A stretch of DNA of 22,494 nucleotides from Psychrobacter sp. GTDB lineage: Bacteria; Pseudomonadota; Gammaproteobacteria; Pseudomonadales; Moraxellaceae. A program made the translations under genes and the position numbers. Every line of letters begins with the position of its first letter. Positions within the stretch are counted from its first letter, which is position 1. The stretch spans positions 17,696-40,189 of the forward strand of contig JAAXIL010000112.1 of the NCBI GenBank assembly GCA_012270355.1. The letters run 5' to 3'. A model generated the notes under the pieces. It was not told the DNA's origin. It searched no databases and was given only the letters and a program-made list of their open reading frames with translations. Positions 17,301 through 22,494 of this stretch are shown here, one piece after another.

Positions 17301-18109
17301 TAACCCCCAAACCAGCGTTGCAAGAAACTCTTTTTCTTCACGTCGATATGACGCAGTGGGCGAGGCTCACCCAAAAAGCGAGCGACGATGTCATCATAAC
17401 ATTGCCCCGCTACCGATTGACCATAATGGATCACAGGCTGACCTTGATTCGACGCTTCGAGAACCGTGTTGCTTTCGGGGATTACGCCTAGCAAGGGTAC
17501 TTTTAGGATATCGTTTGAGATGGTATCGATGTCCATCATTTCGCCAGCCACCGCACGGTCAGGGTTGTAACGGTTAATTACCAAGTGCTCTCGCACCGCT
17601 CCGCCATCTTCCACCTTTTTGGTGCGACTTTGCAAAATGCCAATGATGCGGTCAGAGTCCCGAACCGATGAAATTTCGGGATTAGTAACAATGATGGCTT
17701 CATCCGCATGATACATGGCAAGCTGAGCTCCTCGCTCAATCCCCGCCGGCGAATCGCAGATGATGTAGTCAAATTGCTGTGATAATTGAGCCATGATGTC
17801 CGACACGCCCTCATCGGTTAGGGCATCTTTGTCCCGAGTTTGACTGGCAGGCAAAATGAACAGGTTATCCAGCTGCTTGTCTTTCACTAAGGCTTGCGAC
17901 AAACGGGCGTTGCCTGACAACACGTCAACAAAATCATAAACGATGCGGTTTTCACACCCCATGACCAAATCAAGGTTACGCAACCCCACGTCGAAATCAA
18001 CGACAACAGTTTTATAGCCCCGCATGGCGAGACCGGTCGCAAATGAGGCACTGGTGGTGGTTTTGCCCACCCCGCCTTTACCAGAAGTAATGACAACGAT
18101 TTTTGCCAC
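17300..18109 (-). CDS. minD: MinD, septum-site-determining ATPase
   Basis: A 269-residue ParA/MinD-family ATPase. The deviant Walker A motif is [11 protein letters not shown] with K11 and K16; [17 protein letters not shown] carries D38/D40, and [13 protein letters not shown] with D119 is the Walker B region. The C-terminal basic-hydrophobic tail [12 protein letters not shown] is the membrane-targeting helix. ATP-bound MinD recruits MinC to the membrane and is released by MinE. It starts at GTG with a good AGGAG site nine bases upstream. minC lies 116 bases before it on the same strand. Confidence 0.98.
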   Translation of the reverse strand: MAKIVVITSGKGGVGKTTTSASFATGLAMRGYKTVVVDFDVGLRNLDLVMGCENRIVYDFVDVLSGNARLSQALVKDKQLDNLFILPASQTRDKDALTDEGVSDIMAQLSQQFDYIICDSPAGIERGAQLAMYHADEAIIVTNPEISSVRDSDRIIGILQSRTKKVEDGGAVREHLVINRYNPDRAVAGEMMDIDTISNDILKVPLLGVIPESNTVLEASNQGQPVIHYGQSVAGQCYDDIVARFLGEPRPLRHIDVKKKSFLQRWFGG

Positions 18110-18224
18110 GATGGCGTTCTCCTAAATATGTCTGAACCTTTTCAAACAAAATACGGCTTAAAATGGCGGTAGGGTAACATAACTGCTAAAAAATAAACAG
18201 GTGTCAACAAACATTTGATATTGA

Positions 18225-19118
18225 TTATGGGGTCGGAGCGATGCTATAGGTTTCGTCCCCACCAAATAATTGAAACACCAAACCCTGACCCTCAACAAAA
18301 CTCACTTGTACCGCCTTGCCAAGAACTTCGGGTGGAATGTCCCCCTGTAGGCAGTAGGTGCCTGCCACGGAAACCAGTGATGGATTAAAGTCTTGGCAGA
18401 AAATGCGGGCGTGTTTGTCCCCTGTTGCTCCTGCTACCAGACGCCCTTTTGCCCGTCCATAAATGTGCAAATTGTGGTCGGTAATGACCTCCGCCCCCTG
18501 ATTGACACTACGGGTTAAAATCAAATCTCCCCCGACATGGTTTATGCTTTGCCCCGAGCGAAGCAGTTGCTCGTGCACTCGGTCTTGTCTGTCGAGAAGG
18601 GCATTTTGTTCGTTGATTTGTCCGTTGCTAGGCTGGTCAGTGGTGGCGGTACTTTTCGTATCACGAGTCGCATTTGCCCTTGGCACCACTCGTTCAACCC
18701 GCTCGATGCGAGTGCCTTCAGGTGGAAAAATTGCCAGTCGCTCTGCCTTGGCTTGCTTGTCATTAACCCCAGACACCACCCCAATCGGCTGTAATCCTTG
18801 ATTCCAAAGGACATCGAGTAAAGCTGGCAAATCCTGCTCAAGCTCACTGTCGAGCACCACAGGAATTTGACTGGACGTATTGCCAAGCAAATTGGCAAGT
18901 TCGGCTTTGATGGTTTCCGTATCATTTGTGGTCAGTTTCAGACGCGAGAAGGTCAGCATTTTGCCATATAGCTTAACCGCTGGCTCGCTTGGGGTAGCCT
19001 TTACGTCAGACGCACTTAATTCGCTTTTATGATTATCCAAAGCATCCTCTGGGTTTTTGCCGTTGGTTGTGTCAGCGTCTAATGTTTGTTTATCATTATT
19101 GTGAGTCATAACAGTCAC
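18225..19118 (-). CDS. minC: MinC, septum formation inhibitor
   Basis: A 297-codon frame from GTG 19118; the ATG at 19109 (residue 4) is the likelier start. After a polar low-complexity extension (about 1-46), the FtsZ-inhibiting N domain runs about 47-145. A T/S/N-rich linker follows, then the MinD-binding beta-helix C domain from about 187, opening with RSGQ and continuing GGDLILTRSVNQGAEV and HIYGRAKGRLVAGATGD. With MinD, it blocks FtsZ assembly away from midcell. It is longer than E. coli MinC (231) mainly because of the extension and linker. It leads minC-minD-minE. Confidence 0.95.
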   Translation of the reverse strand: MTVMTHNNDKQTLDADTTNGKNPEDALDNHKSELSASDVKATPSEPAVKLYGKMLTFSRLKLTTNDTETIKAELANLLGNTSSQIPVVLDSELEQDLPALLDVLWNQGLQPIGVVSGVNDKQAKAERLAIFPPEGTRIERVERVVPRANATRDTKSTATTDQPSNGQINEQNALLDRQDRVHEQLLRSGQSINHVGGDLILTRSVNQGAEVITDHNLHIYGRAKGRLVAGATGDKHARIFCQDFNPSLVSVAGTYCLQGDIPPEVLGKAVQVSFVEGQGLVFQLFGGDETYSIAPTP

Positions 19119-19228
19119 TACAGGGTTGTTTTAAGTGGTTATAAAATGGGTTGTGATTCAGAATGTCATTTAAGTTAAAAATCAAATTTATTCAATTTTG
19201 CAAAGACACAAACGAAGTCATACAAGGG

Positions 19229-20275
19229 CTATAAATCAAGGTGTTCACTGTGCTTCCATTGCTGAATTTTGATTTGCGTTTCAAATGCCGTCAATCCATC
19301 GTCCACCAGTGTCGCAATTAGGGCTTCAAGCTCGGGATGACTCAAGTCCACATGGGCGATGGTATCACTAATTGCTTCAACCACAGGGTCGATAAATCCG
19401 CCGTCGGTCAATCGGGCAGTGAGCGAGTTGACCAAGTTTTCGCCAATGTGCGAGCTGATGGTCTGCAATTCACCCTCAATCATCTTGCCGGCGATGGGTA
19501 TCATCCGCAAGTAGCGACGCAGTTCGGGCGTGTCAGCCAAAGCATCTTGTACCGACGCCCCAACTTGTACCGCAAGCTCTCTAGCAATGGGCTCGCTCGC
19601 TAAATGTTTGAGTTTTGGGGTCAGTTCGGCTCTAAGCACAGTGGCGAGGGTGGTCTGCAAGGCATGGCGATTTTGTTCAAAGGTATCGGAAAGCAAACGA
19701 GATTGGGTACCATCACCCGCAAACTGCTGACGCAAATTGTCGGTCGCGGTTAAAATCACCCGATCGGACAGCTCTTCTAGTACTAAAGCATAATAAAATC
19801 GCCCTGCCTCAATCCATTTCTCGGGCAACACTTGATAGCCAAGTTGATATAGTTTTCGCCCGATAAACACCGCTCGTAGCAGTCGCAACGCCCGCAGTTG
19901 CGGAAAACAGCCGAGCACCTCATACCAATGTACAAACGGAAAAAAGAACCAGCGTAAGTAACGTTTGGTCACAATGGCGATCACCCAACGCAACAATAAT
20001 TCCGCCACCAAAAATAGCGTTATCAATCCGCCAATAAACCGTACAGGGTCGTGCCAGTGCAAGGCGTATTGCTCAAGCCAAGAGGTCATGCCAAGCCAGC
20101 CACCGATGGTCTGGGCAAAACTACTCATCAGCACCAAATCCATCCCAATCATGGTTAAATCAATCACAATCAGAATTAAAATGGCAATGTCGTATAGCAA
20201 TGCCAGTTTTGAAGGAGGTGGCGTACGAGGTGAACGAGCAACAGATGAGGCGGATAAAATGGGCTGGGCGGACAC
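19229..20275 (-). CDS. Membrane protein with voltage-sensor-like N-terminal domain, function unknown
   Basis: A 348-residue protein with a GTG start at 20275 that lacks a clear ribosome-binding site. Hydrophobic helices lie at about 28-50, 80-102 (with E92 and R96) and 109-124. The next helix, with sequence CFPQLRALRLLRAVFIGRKL, carries R128, R131, R134, R140 and K141 at roughly every third position. This order resembles the S1-S4 voltage-sensing domain of ion channels. The remaining residues (about 150-348) are helical, soluble-looking and without a pore loop or selectivity filter. It lies 110 bases upstream of minC and downstream of the acyltransferase gene on the same strand. It might be a voltage-sensor-like membrane protein or a different four-helix family; I cannot name it. 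Confidence 0.6.
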   Translation of the reverse strand: MSAQPILSASSVARSPRTPPPSKLALLYDIAILILIVIDLTMIGMDLVLMSSFAQTIGGWLGMTSWLEQYALHWHDPVRFIGGLITLFLVAELLLRWVIAIVTKRYLRWFFFPFVHWYEVLGCFPQLRALRLLRAVFIGRKLYQLGYQVLPEKWIEAGRFYYALVLEELSDRVILTATDNLRQQFAGDGTQSRLLSDTFEQNRHALQTTLATVLRAELTPKLKHLASEPIARELAVQVGASVQDALADTPELRRYLRMIPIAGKMIEGELQTISSHIGENLVNSLTARLTDGGFIDPVVEAISDTIAHVDLSHPELEALIATLVDDGLTAFETQIKIQQWKHSEHLDL

Positions 20276-20357
20276 GGGACACTCGAATGCATGCAGATGG
20301 ATGGTCTAATCTTAACCAAACCGCCCGTTTAACTCAACCAGCACTAGGCTTAACGAC

Positions 20358-21323
20358 TCAAGCCTCAAATTCCGCCAACATTCGTCCGATGCGGGCATCT
20401 TTGTCCTGCCAAATCTCATCGAGCCATGCATAGATGGCTTGTTTTACTGCTTCGTCGCTATGGTGCGTACCCGTTGAGATGGCATCAAACAACGTCTCGG
20501 GAATATCCAATCGTTGCATATGAACGCCCAAACGGGTGATTTTCCCTTTCCATAAGTCGCCATATTCAGGGGGCTGGTTGGGATAATCAGGATAGACAAT
20601 GGTCATGTCCAAAATGCCGTCGATTTGTTGCCCAAGGGCAGAAATTGCCAAGGTTAATCCGCCTGCTTTGGGTTTGAGTAAATGTTGATAGGGTGAGCCT
20701 TGAGCGTCTCGTTTGGCAGGCGTGAAGCGTGAGCCTTCTAAATAGTTGAGTAGGGCAAAGGGTTTGTCTTTGAGTAGGCGACATGCCCGTTCGGCTTCGG
20801 CAATGTCTTGACCTTTTAGGGCAGGATTTTTGGCAATGGCTTCTTTGCTGTGCCGTTTCATCATCGGGAAATCGAGGAAATAAAACGCTTGCCCGACAAA
20901 AGGCAGGTAAATTAAATTGTGTTTGGTAAAGAAACGGGTAAGCGGAAGCCGTCCCTCGCTAATGTATTGCACGATGCTGGTGTCAATCCAGCTTTGGTGA
21001 TTGCAGATCAGCAGATATTGCTTATTTTTGTCCAAGTCGGCAGGTAACTCAATTCGCCAGTCTTTCTCGGGCAAAATGGTGTCGATGAGTGTGTTATTGG
21101 TGTGAATCCATCGTTTGGTAATGGCAATAACCCCTTCATCGGCAACGCTAGACCCCGTTGCTACCTTGGTTGCACCAAGAAGCCATAAAGGGATACCCAT
21201 ACCGACGCTATTGGCGGTGATGGCAGTGCTGGCAGTGGCGAGCGATAAAGCACTGCCAAGTTTGGGATGACGCTCATGCAATTTTTGATAGCGTGACTTT
21301 AAGCTCATAAAATAATCAGGCAT
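20358..21323 (-). CDS. Lysophospholipid acyltransferase (LPLAT/PlsC-YihG-like) family protein
   Basis: A 321-residue acyltransferase. Motif I is NHQSWIDT with H109 and D114. The block RFFTKHNLIYLPFVGQAFYFLDFP corresponds to motif II, EGSRFTPAKR (196-205) to motif III, and LKPKAGG to motif IV. A hydrophobic N-terminal region (about 25-58) probably anchors it in the membrane. The family transfers acyl chains to lysophosphatidic acid or related acceptors; the overall arrangement is closer to E. coli YihG than to PlsC, but the substrate is not visible. It starts at ATG 21323; the ATG at 21308 is an alternative, and neither has a strong ribosome-binding site. It may be cotranscribed with the voltage-sensor-like gene 82 bases downstream. 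Confidence 0.87.
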   Translation of the reverse strand: MPDYFMSLKSRYQKLHERHPKLGSALSLATASTAITANSVGMGIPLWLLGATKVATGSSVADEGVIAITKRWIHTNNTLIDTILPEKDWRIELPADLDKNKQYLLICNHQSWIDTSIVQYISEGRLPLTRFFTKHNLIYLPFVGQAFYFLDFPMMKRHSKEAIAKNPALKGQDIAEAERACRLLKDKPFALLNYLEGSRFTPAKRDAQGSPYQHLLKPKAGGLTLAISALGQQIDGILDMTIVYPDYPNQPPEYGDLWKGKITRLGVHMQRLDIPETLFDAISTGTHHSDEAVKQAIYAWLDEIWQDKDARIGRMLAEFEA

Positions 21324-21333
21324 TGATGGTTTA

Positions 21334-21349
21334 GTTTACGATTGTAAAC
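21334..21349. promoter_or_regulatory. Inverted repeat GTTTAC-GATT-GTAAAC, possible operator
   Basis: This is a perfect 6-base inverted repeat with a 4-base centre, 10 bases upstream of the acyltransferase ATG. Its size and symmetry fit the operator of a dimeric regulator (for example of the TetR type), and it would overlap the start of translation or a nearby promoter. No regulator gene is in the window. Confidence 0.35.
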
Positions 21350-21364
21350 CAAACTGTTTTGAAA

Positions 21365-21391
21365 AAAAACCATCAACTTAGCATGGTTTTT
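21365..21391 (-). terminator. Terminator-like hairpin in the leader of the acyltransferase gene
   Basis: AAAAACCAT (21365-21373) and ATGGTTTTT (21383-21391) form a perfect 9-base stem with a 9-base loop. On the minus strand the stem ends in eight T (21369 to 21362). It lies about 42 bases before the acyltransferase start with no other gene upstream on that strand, so it may be a leader attenuator instead of a gene-end terminator. The stem is AT-rich. Confidence 0.4.
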
Positions 21392-21610
21392 GAATTTGGT
21401 TTAGTGTCTGCATGTCCTACAGGTTGTGAGGGATAATATATATTTGTTTTAGACGCTCGTCGTATCAGTATAAGTCACTTCTTTGACCGTAATCCCTGAT
21501 TGCTGGTTAATAAAATAGGAAACATTGCAAACATCAACATACAGCATCGAGACAAAAGGTTACAGTATGGAAGGATTGATTTGGCATAATGAATGATTAT
21601 GACTAAGGTA

Positions 21611-21645
21611 ATTTTTCGTTCAATCTTTTTCATTTTTCGTTCAAT
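21611..21645 (+). repeat. Two 14-base direct repeats 21 bases apart upstream of the OmpA-like gene
   Basis: ATTTTTCGTTCAAT occurs at 21611-21624 and again, unchanged, at 21632-21645. The period of 21 bases equals two helical turns, which would put two identical protein-binding sites on one face of the DNA. The repeat ends 149 bases before the start of the OmpA-like gene. Confidence 0.6.
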
Positions 21646-21738
21646 TTATAGAAATTCTTATCGATTAGGTTTCTGAAAATTAGAAAACTGGAAGAGTTAG
21701 GTTTAGATACATTACTTTATGACTTTTTTGATGAAATG

Positions 21739-21760
21739 AACGGTTGTATATCAAACCGTT
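21739..21760. promoter_or_regulatory. Inverted repeat AACGGTT-N8-AACCGTT before the OmpA-like gene
   Basis: A perfect 7-base inverted repeat with an 8-base centre (GTATATCA) ends 34 bases before the preferred start codon at 21795. It may form a messenger leader hairpin that stabilises the transcript, or be a regulator-binding site. No T run follows at once, so it is not an intrinsic terminator. Confidence 0.4.
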
Positions 21761-21794
21761 TATTACTTGATTAATAAATATTTGAGGGATGAAT

Positions 21795-22466
21795 ATGAAA
21801 AACCAATTAATGATTGCCACTTTAGCTTCTGGTATGGCATTGTCTGGCGTAAGCATGTCAGGTTGTACGACTGATCCAGCCACTGGACAGCAAACCATGA
21901 ATAAAACTGCCATTGGTGCATTGGCAGGTGCTGCGGCAGGTGCTGGTATTTCTAAAGCCACTGGTGGCGATGAAACGGGGCGTGATGCTGCCATCGGTGC
22001 AGCGTTGGGTGCGGGCGTTGGTTACTACATGCAACGTCAAGAGCAGCAATTGCAACAGCAAATGGCGGGTACTGGTGTAACCGTTGAGCGTGATCCAGTG
22101 ACTAACAACATTGACCTTGTTATGCCTGGCAATATTACGTTTGCCACTGACAGCACTTACATCAATTCATCATTCAACAACACGCTTGATAAATTGGCAG
22201 CGACCATGCGTCAGTACAATCAAACCACTGTGAATATCATGGGTCATACCGACAGCACTGGTAATCCAGCATACAACCAAGATTTATCACAGCGTCGTGC
22301 GGCATCGGTAGCCAATTATTTGGTTAACCAAGGCGTTTCTGCCAACCGTATTCGCACTGCAGGCTATGGTCAGACGCAACCAATCGCTTCAAACAATACT
22401 GAAGCAGGTAAGGCTCAAAACCGTCGGGTAGAAATCCAAATCAATGCTCCACAACAAGTGAGCTAA
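21795..22466 (+). CDS. OmpA-family lipoprotein with glycine-zipper region (YiaD-like)
   Basis: A 223-residue lipoprotein from the ATG at 21795. The in-frame ATG at 21789 touches the GAGGG ribosome-binding site, so 21795, six bases after it, fits better. The signal peptide ends in the lipobox VSMSGC with the lipidated cysteine at residue 24. A glycine/alanine-rich segment (about 39-78, including AIGALAGAAAGAGI and AAIGAALGAGVGYYM) is a glycine-zipper. A Q-rich link follows. The C-terminal OmpA-like domain (about 105-217) has MGHTDSTGNPAYNQDLSQRRA and NRRVEI, which bind diaminopimelate of peptidoglycan. It probably tethers a membrane to the cell wall, as YiaD does. No beta-barrel is present. 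About 28 bases follow the stop, with nothing notable. Confidence 0.9.
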   Translation: MKNQLMIATLASGMALSGVSMSGCTTDPATGQQTMNKTAIGALAGAAAGAGISKATGGDETGRDAAIGAALGAGVGYYMQRQEQQLQQQMAGTGVTVERDPVTNNIDLVMPGNITFATDSTYINSSFNNTLDKLAATMRQYNQTTVNIMGHTDSTGNPAYNQDLSQRRAASVANYLVNQGVSANRIRTAGYGQTQPIASNNTEAGKAQNRRVEIQINAPQQVS

Positions 22467-22494
22467 TCAGTCCTTCTTTACTTTGAGTTAGAAA

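Larger units (their letters stand above)
21324..21788. other. Intergenic region between divergent acyltransferase and OmpA-like genes
   Basis: These 465 bases contain no convincing gene. They hold an inverted repeat GTTTAC-GATT-GTAAAC, a T-rich hairpin near the acyltransferase start, a pair of 14-base direct repeats and a 7-base inverted repeat before the OmpA-like gene; each has its own entry. The sequence is AT-rich, as expected for promoters, but I cannot place a confident -35/-10 pair. Confidence 0.5.

Noticed and set aside
1..22494. Mobile element, prophage, CRISPR array or defence system
   Set aside because: I found no transposase, integrase, spacer-repeat array or tRNA-linked att site; the gene content is core chromosomal.

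Overview
The window looks like chromosomal DNA of a gamma-proteobacterium of the Moraxellaceae (Moraxella/Faucicola, Psychrobacter, Acinetobacter group). This is an inference from the order pilG-pilH-pilI-pilJ-pilK-chpA-chpB-chpC, a minC-minD-minE cluster, moderate GC content and the overall style of the proteins. I saw no insertion sequence, phage gene, CRISPR array, tRNA or rRNA. This is mostly ordinary core genome with several unusual details.

Layout. Bases 1-738 hold the 3' end of a superfamily I (UvrD-like) helicase gene. Bases 787-3457 on the minus strand hold a predicted periplasmic adaptor-type lipoprotein with a long acidic insert, an OmpR-family response regulator without an adjacent kinase, and a doubtful small ORF overlapping the regulator's end. 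Bases 3786-16864 on the plus strand hold the Chp (Pil-Chp) chemosensory system that controls type IV pilus twitching and surface signalling: two single-domain receivers (PilG, PilH), two CheW-like adaptors (PilI, ChpC), a transducer (PilJ), a CheR-type methyltransferase (PilK), a multi-Hpt hybrid kinase (ChpA) and a CheB-type methylesterase (ChpB). Bases 17010-21323 on the minus strand hold an LPLAT-family acyltransferase, a membrane protein with a voltage-sensor-like region, and MinC, MinD and MinE, which place the division septum. Bases 21789-22466 on the plus strand hold a glycine-zipper/OmpA-like lipoprotein.

How the genes fit together. PilJ, coupled through PilI and perhaps ChpC, should control autophosphorylation of ChpA. 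ChpA passes phosphate through its Hpt domains to PilG, PilH and its own receiver. PilK and ChpB should set PilJ methylation. MinC/MinD inhibit FtsZ at the poles and MinE drives the oscillation.

Main points for a second look. (1) chpA is broken by one in-frame TGA (10472-10474) in a linker between two very similar Hpt domains; the downstream part remains in the same frame and has its own GTG start with an AGAGG ribosome-binding site, so it is either a natural two-protein ChpA or a recent nonsense change. (2) PilJ is only 466 residues, and its two membrane segments are joined by about 22 residues, so the periplasmic sensory modules of Pseudomonas PilJ are absent. (3) In the lipoprotein, the coiled-coil hairpin usual in such adaptors appears to be replaced by about 160 acidic, disordered-looking residues. 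(4) The protein encoded upstream of minC has an S4-like arginine ladder but no recognisable pore. Several hairpins and repeats in intergenic regions may be regulatory.
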